Shown here: positions 10,814-22,383 of the stretch, one piece after another
How positions within the stretch are numbered: the stretch's first letter is position 1
Layout of the letters: each line of letters starts with the position of its first letter
Assembly: GCF_000002985.6 (NCBI RefSeq)
Contig: NC_003280.10
Location: 2,356,001-2,420,000 of the forward strand
DNA length: 64,000 bases
Origin: Caenorhabditis elegans
Taxonomy: Eukaryota > Nematoda > Chromadorea > Rhabditida > Rhabditidae
Direction of reading: 5' to 3'
Program-made: the position numbers and the translations under genes
The notes under the pieces: generated by a model
What the model was told of the DNA's origin: nothing
Seen by the model: the letters and a program-made list of their open reading frames with translations, nothing else
Database searches by the model: none

Positions 10814-11501
10814 TTCGTATGGTCTTCTAAAATGCTAATTGACTTCAGAATTAACGGTTCAAAAATTAATATCGGAAATGAGCGCGATTAAAAAGTTTAT
10901 CATGTGATTCTCCCTATAAGTTTAATGGGGAAGATCTAGTTCAAACCCTCCAAGTCTCACCAGCTACCACAGAGAAGATTTTTAACCACAGTTTAAGATT
11001 GTGAGTAGTCCCAATGGGGTGCTCCGATGCACCATGTTAGTGTTAAGTGTTTTCCATATAACCTGTATTTTCTCGGGGAAACCGACTCTAATTTTTCAGT
11101 TTCTAGGCGAAAATCTAAGCTTTTTATAATTTCTCCGCATCCTTTGACAAAATAATTTGGTTTTTTTATCTCCACGTTAAAAAACATTCAAATTAATTTC
11201 ATTTGAAAATATTGCAAGGAATAATAGGCCCGTGTAGCCACGGACCGTTGACGTGGAAACAAAAAATGAAAAACAAATATCGAAAAATCGATATCCAAAA
11301 TTGATTTATTTCGTAATTTACATACACACGTAGGAGGCTGCTGAGTACAGCTATTTATTAAGGATATCTTTCAAGGTACGTTTTTTAATAATTTTCACAT
11401 TGCCCGACACTTGCCGGCTCCCGCGGCGCATTTTTTGTTAACAGGGGTTGAAAACTGATCTTTGCTTTTAGCCGTTTTAACTTCAATTTTCCTTCTTACA
11501 G
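10814..11501. other. Intergenic, no gene seen
   Basis: AT-rich upstream DNA between divergent D4 and the 11.5-kb gene. No repeat structure beyond short homopolymers was recognised. The last bases ('ccttcttacag' before the ATG at 11502) form a splice or trans-splice acceptor. Confidence 0.35.
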
Positions 11502-12188
11502 ATGCCAAGAAATGTCGGAAATCCTAACTGGATGACTCAGTACCAAAAAGGGCAACAGACAAGAGGTCAGGCATTATGTGTTGGGTGGAGAGAAGGCAGA
11601 TGGGTGCGAGGAGCTAGGGTAAGCATTATAATCATTTATATATTAAACATAAGTTATAGTATCTGTGACGTCACACCTAACAGCAAAATTCAATTTTTTA
11701 GCAAATTTTAGTGGAATAATAGAAATTTCAAGTGAAAAAAATTATTCCACGAAATTCAGATGTTTTGAACAAAAATCGAAATTTCTTGATTATCTATTTT
11801 TTGTGAACTCTCCGTGAACCTTCGGAACTACTCGAAAATTGCCCAATTATTTTTATAAATTAGTCTTGACGAAATGGAAACTGCAAATTTTCAAACAGAA
11901 TATAAATATTCAAACTAACTTTAAAACTTATTGAATTGTATTTTTACCAGTAAGCTGGACTTTACCATTTTCTAGGAGGACCGCGAGCCGCCACCACCCC
12001 CGAGACGGCCAAGAACCAGGCTCCAAGTCAGAGTGGATCGTGAAGCCGCGGAGGCTAGGATGAGAAGTCGAAGCCGTAGCCAAAACCTCGACCCAGGGCC
12101 AACCATCGAACCATCGACTTTCTCGGACTCCACCACGTCGCCGATCCGAGGATCGCAGGTAGCAGTTTCTGAACAAAAAAAATCATAA
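11502..12188 (+). CDS. Arg/Pro-rich exons upstream of the PDZ exons
   Basis: Two clear exons: 11502-11621 (MPRNVGNPNWMTQY..., Trp-rich, ending GAR at a GTAAGC donor) and 11976-12158 (after 'tctag'). The second encodes EDREPPPPPRRPRTR and a Ser-Arg stretch ending IRGSQ before a GTAGCA donor. Only one frame of exon 2 is open, so the exon phase is fixed. Joining it to the next acceptor at 12205 puts the PDZ exons out of frame. Reading on without splicing ends at the stop at 12186-12188. So this is either the first gene of a tightly packed pair, the 5' part of the PDZ gene with an unrecognised junction, or a damaged gene. No domain was recognised. Confidence 0.5.
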
Positions 12189-12248
12189 ATTGTGTTGTTT
12201 TTCAGTGCCGAAAGAGCTCGAGGATCTCCGACGAACGATAATATTCAG

Positions 12249-12708
12249 ATGGATCGTCAAAGCCATATCCTTTCTGTTGGATTGAAGAAGGTATTCATTA
12301 TCACTTCTATTATACTCCTACAGATTTATCTTCAGGCCTCAAACGGAGAGTTTGGGCTTCAAGTTATGGACGGAATTCGTGGACCTGTCATCAGTTTCGT
12401 CAGTCCGGGATCCGCCTCTGCTCACATCTTCCGAGCTGGCGACGTGATTATGGCGGTCAACGATAGACAGGTTACTGATATGGTAAGATTGAAATTATTT
12501 GGACTAAAGAATCTTAAGTGATTGTTTTTTTTTTCTGGAAAACACTTCGAAAAACACTAAAGCTACCAGAAAATGCTCTACAGCTTTATCACTTGTCTAA
12601 TTTTGTAATTTTTTGCAGAAAACGGTGCAAGATTCCTTTGAAGCCGCTGGGAACGTCGTTTGGATTGAGTTTTATCGTCCTGCTGGAATTACACAATTGA
12701 ATCTCTGA
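12249..12708 (+). CDS. Single PDZ-domain protein (or C-terminal part of one)
   Basis: Exons 12249-12290, 12336-12482, 12619-12708 give 92 residues. The PDZ fold is readable: 'ILSVGLKK', the ligand loop 'EFGLQV', 'PVISFVSPGSASA', 'FRAGDVIMAVND', and the helix 'TVQDSFEAAGN' before 'VVWIEFYRP'. PDZ domains bind C-terminal peptides and scaffold proteins. The ATG at 12249 is the first in frame after the acceptor at 12205. If the messenger is trans-spliced there, this would be a complete small protein. If joined to the upstream exons, the phase conflict needs explaining. AATAAA-like signal follows at about 12728. Confidence 0.65.
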
Positions 12709-13291
12709 GTTGATACCCTGATAACTGAATAAATTATCGACTTGAACTGGGTACATTTTTAGAGCTTATAGTGTACCAACACACTTCTTTCAAGTGACGT
12801 CTCTTGCAGATTTGACGGCCTCTTTATTCCGCTCTAATTTCTGGTTTCAATTAACTGGAAATGTACAATTCGCACCAATTTTAGTCTGAAATTCATCAAT
12901 TTTCAACGTATTTCGCAGAGATTTCACAGCTTTGTACACAGAATGTGATTTCATTTCATTTTTTCGCCAGTTTTAGAACTTTGAATATTTGATAATTTAT
13001 TCATAATTCGCAAAAAAACATTACTCACCAGATTGCAACTAACCGCGTGCATACATCCATCAGTCTCCTCAAAAATAAGATCATTAAGTCAAATTCCATT
13101 CTCTTTCTTCCCTTTCTATAAAATCGTGATTACATATCAAGAATGCGACTAAACAAGGAAGTTAAAAGTGCACCAGACAAGCCGATTTTGCGCAACAGGA
13201 TTCGCAACCTGCATCCGAAGATATGAAAAGCAACTATAAAAGATTGGAATGATCTATGTATACGACACTTTCTGTCTCTTTTTATTTTAAA
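12709..13291. other. Intergenic, upstream of D5
   Basis: No gene. Sequence around 13140-13180 ('caagaatgcgactaaacaag', 'gaagttaaaagtgcac') recurs at about 15210-15255, probably part of a duplicated upstream region. Confidence 0.35.
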
Positions 13292-14137
13292 ATGAATATT
13301 TTTTGGTCATTTATCGTGATTGCACTTGTGATGGGCTTCACTGAGAGTTGTATGCGAACGGTTCCGCCGGATGATGCCTATATTCCTGTCACGTCGGCTC
13401 CTGGAGAAACTGAGATGCCTGGGGTAATGGTTTTTCATTTCATAAAATCTAAATTTCCATGTAAATTTTAAACCTTCTAGGAAATGCTGACGACAATTGC
13501 AATGGAAGTCACAACAGGTTAGTTCTAGTAATACTACGATCTAACTTTTATATTATTTTCAGAAAAAGTCTGTGAAGCCACCTCAACTGCGACATGTCCA
13601 GATTTGGCGAATTTTTTTATCTGTAAGCCCACCTTCTCACAGAAATCGCCAGCACGACCCTAAGCCTGAACCCAAGCTAAGTCTATATATTAGCGTTTTT
13701 CAGCGCCAACGGAGATCATCCAGCAAGATGGATGCCCTTATTTGAAGTGTCAGGGAAGCAAATTGCCAACTCCTTTGTCGGCGTACGATGTTACCGAAAT
13801 TCCACCACCTGATGCATCGTACGAAACAACTGCGTTTGTGAGTGATATATTTATGTATCTCCGAGCAAAACAAAAAGTCAATTTACAGAACATCAATCCT
13901 CCAACGACAGATGCAGAGCTAGGTGGCAGTTTTATCAATTATTTTGGAATTATTTGTGATGGTACTGACTGGAAGATCACGAAGTACCCAAATGGAATTG
14001 CATATCAGGTCGCTGGCAATTTCGTTACTGTCGGTGACGATGGGTCCTTTGACGGGAAAAAGACTATGCTTGGGGCGATACAATGGTAAGGTTTCAGGTC
14101 GAACTGTTCTGACGGTAATTCTTGTTTCAGCTTGTGA
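13292..14137 (+). CDS. D5: DUF281-like secreted protein, class B leader
   Basis: Exons 13292-13423, 13481-13517, 13563-13622, 13704-13837, 13889-14085, 14131-14137; all GT-AG with matching phases. Signal peptide (MNIFWSFIVIALVMGFTES), then CMRTVPPDDAYIPVTSAP, 'EMLTTIAME', 'EKVCEATSTATCPDLANFF', 'IIQQDGCPYLKCQG', 'EIPPPDASYETTAF', 'PPTTDAELGGSFINYFG', 'ICDGTDWKITKYPNGI' and 'DGSFDGKK'. The tiny last exon gives Cys-Leu. Three in-frame Mets begin the frame; the one at 13292 gives a normal signal peptide. This intact copy is a good reference for the family layout. Function unknown; secretion inferred. Confidence 0.78.
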
Positions 14138-16389
14138 TCGATTGCATTGATTTATTGAAAGATACTACATACTTCGGTTTGATAACTTATTGCTCATTAT
14201 TTACTGTTTAATAAAAACTAGCAGTTATCGTTTTTGTTTTTCTTTGATTGGTTGCCATGAATTCATCTGTTAGCCTTTTGTCAAAAAAAAAAACGAAAAA
14301 GAAAAAAATTGATTCCAATTTTTCTGAATAAGTTAATTTTGTTGTTTTCCGTATTTAAAATAACATTTTCAAAAAATTGCAGTAAACTTTGCGTTTTTCA
14401 GTTGAAAACAGTAGTTCTACAAATGCAAACTGTTATAGTATCTCACAGAAAACATAAAATATTGTTTTGAGAAAATACCAAAAACATTGTCATAGATTTA
14501 ACTGTTCTGGTGCTAAAATTACGTCAGTGTTACTAAATGTACCCATTTTCAGCCCGTGGTCACTCTGTCAATTTTGTCCTTTCGTAACTGGGGATTTTGT
14601 CTAAACGCACTCATAATAATCCAAAACAACCAAATATCATAATAAAAAACTCCAAAAATTTTTTTAGATTTTTGATAATTTCCGTTTAAAGTTTTGGCAA
14701 ATTGCCAAAATTTTGAAAAATACGAGCTTTTGAGGAAATTTAAGGAAATGTCGCATGTTTCGACCCCTACAATGTTTTAATACAAATAATTTAAACAAAA
14801 TTAAAACATAAAAATTATGAAAAAAATGTTTTTTTTTGGTCGACTTCCAAAATTATGAGTGACAAAAACTGACTATTGAGTTATTGCCACTTTTTGACAG
14901 TTAATAAAAAATTTTCAAAATTTTTTTGCAAAGTTTTATCATGATATTTGGTTATTTTATGACCAAAGAAGTGGTTTTTAATAATTTCCCCACTGGCGCT
15001 ACTTCACCTTTAATTGAAGTTTTTAAAGTATCCTATAAAAAACAATATTGAAATCTATGAGTGTGTCTTTTTCAATGGGTTTCAGATGGACTAAATCCTT
15101 TTTGAAAAAATGAATAATTAAGTTTCCACATAAAATCAAATGTCCATAAAACTAGATCAACAAGCCAATTTTCCAATAGATCAATTTCAATTTCACAAAA
15201 ACTTGATTATCATTCAAGAATGCGGCAAACAAGGAAGTTAAAAGTACACACTGTGGAGTGTAAGCCTGATCAGTTTCAAAATTTTTTAATATATTTTTGG
15301 TTTTTGACATTTTTTCAACATAGTTATGTTTTTTTTTTTTGAGATATAACAGTTTGCATATTTAAAACTACTGTTTTCAATTGAAAAACGCAAAGTTTAC
15401 TTCCAAGAATCGTAAATTTTAATGTTACATTTGAAATGGAAAATGGCACCATCAACTCATTTTTTCAAGATTCATCAAAATGAGAATTTTATTTTTTTCA
15501 AAATTTTTTTTGCCGAAAATTGACTAAAAAACTTTTTTGTCGCAATTTGTTCACGCGTGTCAAATTAAATTATTTAACATATTTATGATAAATCGCTCAC
15601 AAAATTTCTGCTAAATAAAATAAAAACTATATTCACATATCTGTTTGGTTGCACCAAAAAAGGGGTTCTACTATGTTCGTTCATAAAATTAACTAGAAAA
15701 ATACTTAAAGGTGGAGTAGCACCAGTGGGCATTTTGCATAGATGCGCTCATAATGATCCAAAACGACCAGATATCATAATAAAACACTCCAAAAAATGTT
15801 AGATTTTTCATAATTTCCGGTCAAAGTTTTGGAAAATTGCCAAAATTTTTAAATATACGAGCTTTTGAGGAAATTTAGAGAAATTTCGCATGTTTCGACC
15901 CCTACAATGTATTAATACAAATAATTTAAACAAAATTAAAACATAAAAAAAGTTAGAAAAAATTGTTTTTTTGGTCGACTTCAAAAATTATGAGTGGCAA
16001 AAACTGAGTAATTGCCACTGTTTGACAGTTAATAAAAAACTTTCAAAAATTTTTTGGAAAGTTTTATCATGATATTTGGTCATTTTGGGACCAAAGGAGT
16101 GGTTTTGAACAATCATCTCACTGGTGTTATTCCAACAATTTATATAAGTATTATACCTCCTTGAACCATAGTGCAATGAGACTAGATACGTGGTGTCATT
16201 TGAAAATCATGTTTCATATCTCCGCGATTCCGTGATTTGTTTCCAACTTGATGGACAGAGATTATGAGAAGTGTTGCTGCTTCCCGTTTTTATCTACTCC
16301 CTTTTTCTCATTTTTAATTTAATCAAAATTTCAGTCCCCCCCTCCCTCCCCGCTTCACTACTTAAGCCTGAATAATCACCTAGATTATT
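14138..16389. repeat. Repeat-rich intergenic region (two TTTAAA-type palindrome remnants)
   Basis: 14586-15015 and 15705-16137 are diverged copies of the element best preserved at 44264-44684 ('ggtggagtagcgccagtggg' ends, 'catgatatttggtcattttg' inside). The 14.6-kb copy lacks its left end. 15330-15690 and 14370-14460 share 'aaaacgcaaagtttac' and 'taacagtttgcatat' in inverse orientation, a second dispersed repeat. No gene. Confidence 0.6.
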
Positions 16390-18320
16390 ATGTTTAAAAT
16401 GAATTTTCCTACTATTTGGCTAGTGATATTATTCTCAGTGGTAGATGGCTGCATGCGAACCATACCACCGGATGAAGCTTATATATCTAGCACACTGGCT
16501 CCTGAGGAAAGTTCTAGTACAATGGATCCCGATGATACGGTTACGGCAGAGGTATTTTTAAACAAACATAGTGTGTTGTGAATTTGAATTCCCGCCAAAA
16601 TATTTCACAAAGAATTTGATTTCCGCTTCCTCAACTACTCTCACATAGTATAATCCTCCAACTTTCAGGAAACAATGACAACACCTTCAATGGATGTCTG
16701 TTACAGTGATGTTGGAACCAAATATGCAAATTGGAATTCAATTGTTTTATGTAATAGCTGATCAATTTTGGAAAACTTCTGATTTAAATTCATAAGTTAG
16801 GCTTAGGCTTAGGCTTGGCGTCAGTGGCGAGCGTTAGCTTAGGCTTAAGGCTTATTTAAGCTTAAGCCGCGCCATACCGCCGGTGTGTCATAAGGATTAC
16901 CAATATTTTATTCCAGTTGGGAATCTTAGTTTGTTTCGGCCCGTAGGCTTGTTGGATTGGGGATTTCCTATGATTTATCTAGATTTTGAATTGAATTCTG
17001 AAATTTGTCGTAAGATCCGGCGTTTTAGCCAAACATGGTGCATCGACTAGCATTTTGTTTTAAAGGTGGAGTAGAGTCAAAAAAAATTTTTTTTGCTTTA
17101 AATGACAGAAAATGGACCCTAATAACCGAATATAACGGTAAAAAAATTTTAAAAAAATTTCTAATTTTTTAATGATTTTTTCAATTTTGAGAAAATCAAA
17201 GAAACGGCTGACGAAATTTGAATTGCCGCGCAAACGAATGACGTCATTTTTTATATTTTCGCGTTTTCTGGCTAAATTCGTCGATTTTTCTCGATTTTTT
17301 CTTCTATATTTGATTTGAAACATTGTTTGTCAATTATGTAACCACTTTTCCGTAAAAAAAAAACTTGAAAACCCTATGGAAAATGTCAGAAATGTCAAAA
17401 TTGGCCTAAAATCCGCAATTTAATATTTGTTATTAATTTTTTTTCGAAATAACTATTTTAAATAATTGACAAACAATGTTTCAAATCAAATATAGAGAAA
17501 AAATCGAGAAAAATCGACGAATTTAGCCAGAAAACGCGACAATATCCAAAATGACGTCATTCATTTGTGATTTTCTCAAAATTGAAAAAATCATAAAAAA
17601 TTTAGAAAATTTTTTAAAATTTTTTTACAGTTATATTCGGTTATTAGGGTCCATTTTCTGTCATTTAAAGCAAAAAAAAATTTTTAACTCTACTCCACCT
17701 TTAAATTAGAGCATCATCACTAACTTTTTCAATGTTTTGATATTTTTACAACTTTAGACGAAGTACAAACTGTTGACCAAGATGGCTGCACTGTATTAAA
17801 ATGTCCCGCAGGCAAAACTCCAGCTGTCTCTTCTCTTTATGATAAAAGTGAAATACCAGCGCCTATTGATGCTGATGCCGATTATATGACGTTTGTAGGT
17901 AAACTCTTTTTCAATCTGAATGCTTAAAATTATTTTAGGGAAGTATAAATAAAGATTCAATGGCCGACATCAACGGAGACATGATTTTTGAATATTTTGG
18001 AGCAATGTGTGAAGGCGGTGAATTAATATACACAAATTATCCTGATGGAATAGCGTATGTCAAAGATGGAAACATGGCATATACTGGCCCAGATGCATCG
18101 TATAACGGAAAGAAGTCTAAAGTGACTACGATCTATTGGTGGGTCATAAATTTTAAAGTTTCTAGGAAAATTTCAAGTTAGATGTGAGAATAAGGTTTTT
18201 TTTAACCGCGAAAACAATTAGAATAAAATTTTTGTTTAAAACTGGAAAGTCTTTAAGTTAGTTTCACAACTCTTATCTCATTTTTGTTGTATTTATTGTT
18301 TCAGCACTGATCAAGTGTAA
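16390..18320 (+). CDS. D6: DUF281-like secreted protein, class B leader, fused exons
   Basis: Exons 16390-16551, 16669-16750, 17758-17894, 17939-18138, 18305-18320. Leader MFKMNFPTIWLVILFSVVDG then CMRTIPPDEAYISSTLAP and an acidic Thr/Ser stalk. The second exon fuses what are two exons elsewhere: 'ETMTTPSMDVCYSDVG' continues without an intron, and the usual second Cys (CPDL) is missing. Then 'TVDQDGCTVLKCPAGK', 'SEIPAPIDADAD', 'EYFGAMCEGGELIYTNYPDG' and 'DASYNGKK'. The last exon gives CTDQV. The long intron 2 carries a TTTAAA palindrome. Loss of one Cys would change disulphide pairing. Confidence 0.7.
16797..16866. repeat. Short TTAGGC-type repeat in D6 intron
   Basis: Several (GGCTTA) units ('ttaggcttaggcttagg') with degenerate continuation. 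TTAGGC is the nematode telomere unit. A longer stretch lies at 33.85-34.12 kb. Confidence 0.6.
17061..17704. mobile_element. Palindromic TTTAAA-flanked element in D6 intron 2
   Basis: The ends 'taaaggtggagtagagt' and its inverse 'actctactccaccttta' are joined by long imperfect inverted arms ('gaaaatggaccctaataacc' appears inverted at the right). Flanks are TTTAAA. It resembles the palindromic elements called PALTTTAAA in C. elegans (name from memory). Non-coding. Confidence 0.8.
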
Positions 18321-18749
18321 ATTGGATGAGGATTGAATTAACAATTGATACATCGTATTTCTCATTTGAATAAAACGATTTGATTTAAAAAAAAATAGCA
18401 TTGATTTTTACACATTCGCGGAATACAATAATCGACACCCCAAGGGTTGAATATGACCGAGAAATGATACTCAAGACGTAAGAAGTTGAGGAGGATGTAT
18501 AATAAAAATATCACACAAACCAGACAAGTTTGGGCAAGAAATAGCTTGAAAGGGATCTAATTTAGACGTGTCAAGAACGGTTTTTGGCTGACTTTCTCGA
18601 AAACGTTATGGCGGTTCAAAGTTTTTATCTGGATAATGTCTTATTTCTACTGATATACTTCTTGAAATATCTGAACTATCTGGTTTAATTTTCTAAACTC
18701 TTATCAGTTAGAATTCTAAGAGACCAGTGTAATTATCATATAATGTACC

Positions 18750-18815
18750 TGCAAATGGATGCAAAATGGATGCTAATTTCCGGCCACTGTGGAATGATAA
18801 TCACTTTCTATAAAA
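18750..18815 (+). promoter_or_regulatory. Class A promoter block of D7 first leader
   Basis: Contains 'GCAAATGGATGC', 'GCTAATTTCCGGCCACTGTG', TGATAATC, TATAAAA, as at 1008-1063. It lies 32 bases before the ATG at 18847. Confidence 0.55.
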
Positions 18816-18846
18816 ATTCTGCCAATATCCCAGAAGAACAAGGGCG

Positions 18847-20331
18847 ATGTACTTCAAAATGTACTTTTTCATGTTTATGACTCTGTGTTTGTTTGGCCAC
18901 GTGGAAGCCAAATGTATTGCCAACACACCATCAACTGTGAGTTTAATGATTTCATAAAAATGTTATTTTAGAACTAACTTCTTAATAAGTATTTTCAAAT
19001 ATGTACGCCTAGTTTTGACGAATGCATAGTTCGACTAAATTGACTAATTTGCTCTTTTTACTTTCGCCATTCCCTTCTCGAAAGTCGATTCGTATTCATT
19101 AGCCCATCCGTCTTTATGACATAATTTATTCCTTTTCCAAACCCAAGACCGCTTTATCGAGGTGTTATTCGGGCTTTTATTACTTCTTTTAATGCTTTAC
19201 GCATAGGAATAGGAATGGATTAGTAGTTAAAATCATTATATCAAAGTTTTCCTCCCTACTTCTCGTTTTATTATGAATACTGTAACGTCATGTTCCCTTC
19301 TGTTATGCTTGATGGTAATAACAGAAAGTTGCATGCGAACAGTTCCACCGGATGAAGCCTATATTCCTGTCACCATGGCTCCTGATGTATGTGATTTTTT
19401 TCTGAATTTAAACTGCTATGGAAGCGCTTCCAATATTCCAATTTTCTTAAAGAATTGTCATTCGGAAATCTGTTAAAAAATCAGTTTTAAAAAAAATCAA
19501 GTATTTAGGAATGCCTGGACATCAAAACTTCGCCGTGTGGAGATTTGGAATCGTTGTTTGAAAGTAAGTCCATTATCCATTTTCGATTTTCTCTCTCCAT
19601 TATCGTTTTCTCTCTCACACCCGTGGAGCACGTTGAGAAAGACGGCTGCGAAGTGTTAACTTGTCCCGATAACCAAGTGTTTCTTGCACTCTCTTCTTTT
19701 GATAAAAGTGAAGTACCACGGCCATCTGAAGTGCCGGAAACCCAATCATTTGTGAGTGAAAGGATAATATCTTTCATCGGAAAAGTATGAAACAATTTAT
19801 AGCAAATCACCTCAAAATTGACGGGAACCGATGGTGAGAGTATAACTGACCTTTTGGGAATCATTTGTGATGGCGATAAATGGATGATCACGAAATATCC
19901 AATTGGATTTGCTGCACCTCCTGCTGGTTTAATTGGTGCAGATGGTTCGATGGATGGGAAAAAATCTGAAGTTTTAAAGTTGGCGTGGTAAGTGGGGGCC
20001 TATTTAAAAATTATGATTGTTACTGAGAATTTCAAAAGATTGAAGTAAACTTAGCGTTTTATTCAGTTGAAAACAGTAGTTGTACATATGCAAACTGTTT
20101 TGTCTTGAAGAAAAAAACAAAAAAAATTGTAAAATTGTGTTACAAACCTTGAGGTTTGTCTACACTTTGCAGTGAGTTGTTGGGGATTAGCTTGATTTAG
20201 AATTAGCTAGATATAGATATTAGCTAGATTTAGGAATCTATAAAAAGTAAACTACACACTGTTATTATGTGGACTTTCAAGTTATTTCCATAGTATTTTT
20301 TTTTTGTTTCAGTGCTGATATTTCCGGATAG
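18847..20331 (+). CDS. D7: DUF281-like gene with two alternative leader exons
   Basis: Two candidate first exons precede one set of downstream exons. 18847-18936 is a class A leader (MYFKMYFFMFMTLCLFG, then KCIANTPST). 19273-19386 is a class B leader (VITES then CMRTVPPDEAYIPVTMAPD). Both end in phase 0 at GT donors, so each can join 19509-19563 ('ECLDIKTSPCGDLESLFE'). Next come about 19620-19751 ('VEKDGCEVLTCPDN', 'SEVPRPSE'), 19803-19987 ('LGIICDGDKWMITKYPIG', 'DGSMDGKK') and 20313-20331 (CADIS-Gly). The intron after 19563 has no AG acceptor in the needed phase. It is open in frame and may be retained. So D7 is either a dual-promoter gene or a slightly damaged one. Confidence 0.6.
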
Positions 20332-21145
20332 GTCTATGGATGGAGAACAAGTTACTGGATTATTCATTTACATTATTCTTGTTCTGCGAATAAACAATTT
20401 TTGAAACATGTATAATTTTGTGTACAGACCAAAAATGAATATATGTTAAAAAATAAGTTAGCAAAAAGTGATGTCAATTTGCATTCCCGGGTGAAACGGT
20501 ACAACTCACAATTAGAACAATACATAAATGTATTGAAAAGCATTCCAAATTTTCATCTCGTGATACATGAGCAGTGTTCTAGAGAACACAAAAATATAAG
20601 AGTTGAATTTTTTCCCCCGTTTCAGCGACTTTTTATTTATTTCCTTTGTCTTATACAATACTTTCCAGCATGAATTTTTCATACTGCAGACGGGATCATT
20701 TATCGTTTTATGACTTGCCTAAAACGCGGATCAAGCTGGCTCTAAAAATAGTGGCTCATAAATTATTTAAGATCTACTAATTTAATTTGAGTCTAGTTTG
20801 CCACCTCATGAATTGGAGGAAGAATGCGAAGTTACATTTGTAAATGATATTTATATCGTATTTCTCCTTTGATTAAAACAATTTATTTTGAATAAAGAGT
20901 ATTAGTTCTTACACAATACAGGAATGCAATAATCGACTTTTTATTTGCCATGTGTCGCTGGCTGATAGTGCAATTAGCAATAGTTAAAAAAAAAACCACC
21001 GCGCCCGCAATCTTGCCTGGTGCTATGGGTACATTGGCCCTACTGAAAACTTCTGGGCAATTGTGCAAACCTTACGTTAAAACTTTATTCAAATTTTCAA
21101 AACAAATATATATCCCGTTCTTCTCCCATTCTGCAATCCAATGCA
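20332..21145. other. Intergenic between convergent D7 and D8
   Basis: No gene recognised. AATAAA signals near 20389. An open frame at 20443-20673 has no family features. Confidence 0.35.
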
Positions 21146-21879
21146 TCAAATGCTGAAAATGTTATCGGTAAAAGATTTATTTAATTAGTACTTAGTACTC
21201 ACCAAGATATCTGAAGCACATCAGTTTTCTTCCCGTCCAATGAACCATCCGCGAAACTCGGTGGAGCTAGGGTATATGTAATTCCATTTGGATATTTTGT
21301 GGCCTTCCACACGTCGTCATCACAAATGATTCCAAAGTGCTTAGCTAGGCTGGCACCACCCATTTCTTCCAGTGAGTTTGGAGGGCTGATTTCCTACAAC
21401 TTGAAATATTGATTTTTTCAAATACCACATAAATAGAACCTACAAAAGCAGTTAAATAGGAAAAACCATTTGGTGGTGTTATTTCACTAAATTGAAATTG
21501 AGCCTTTATAAATGGCAAAGTGTTATTAGAACAAGTTAATACAAGGCAACCGTTCTGTACGACATACTCCGCAGGTGCTGAAATTGTTTTTTAAAGATGT
21601 ATTATGAACTGTTTCAGATGGGTTTACAAAAAGAAAACTTACTAAGAAAGTAGGAAAGCAAGTCCCCGCACGTTGAAGGTTCAGGGTCTCGGCAAACCTG
21701 AAAATTTAATTTTTTTTTTAACGGACTAATGTGAGAATACTAAAAACTAATAGAAAGTGAGACACAACTCTCAAAAAATCATCAAACTTACAACACTTGC
21801 AGTGGTTTCTTGGGAGAACGTGTCGATTGGACATTCCATGGACAAAAAGGTAAAGAGTTATAAACACAAAGAGATGCAT
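21146..21879 (-). pseudogene. D8: DUF281-like class A gene, leader frameshifted
   Basis: Exons (minus): 21879-21792, 21697-21643, 21577-21444, 21393-21203, 21152-21146. Downstream exons are intact: 'VCRDPEPSTCGD', 'YVVQNGCLVLTCSNN', 'SEITPPNG', 'KHFGIICDDDVWKATKYPNG', 'DGSLDGKK', final Cys-Ile. The leader exon starts MHLFVFITLYLFVHG, but the ECPIDTFSQETT part is in another frame. Aligned with D1, eight bases are missing between the signal peptide and the Cys. An in-frame ATG directly before ECPIDT would give a protein without a signal peptide. Either a recent pseudogene or a non-secreted variant. Confidence 0.6.
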
Positions 21880-22383
21880 TTCTGGGTGCCTTGTTCCTCT
21901 GGGATGTGGGCAGATCTTTTGTAACAAGTCGATCCAGCGAGGCAGAAATTAACATACATTTGCATTTTTTTAAATGATTATATTGATCGGCTAACTTGCT
22001 AATTGATATGAGTTCAGGAAATTGCAAAAACTGGGACAAAAAATTAATGTTCAAAATGTTGAGCAGTTATTTTTTTTCGAAATTTTTATTAAAAACTGTA
22101 AAAACTACATTCTTCTAGTGATACCTGTATCAGGACAATGATACATTTTTGGGTAGTGCTATCATCTGGAGATGCTTATCATATCAGTTGATCTTTTACA
22201 CTTCCTTGTTCGGTTGCATCTAGTTGCATTTTCCAGAATCTGTTTTGCAAGGCAAAGCCCACTAACATGCAGTGACTAAAACAAAACAAGCAAAGCCAAT
22301 AAATCAAACAAAAATGTTTGGGGAAAAGCTACGAACAACTCTCATCGCAGAGCCTGTAACTGGTCAAAAATAGAATTTTGCTC

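Noticed and set aside
12192-12248. In-frame extension of the PDZ protein upstream of 12249
   Set aside because: It crosses the polypyrimidine tract and acceptor at 12205 and so is intronic or outron sequence; the first ATG after the acceptor is preferred.
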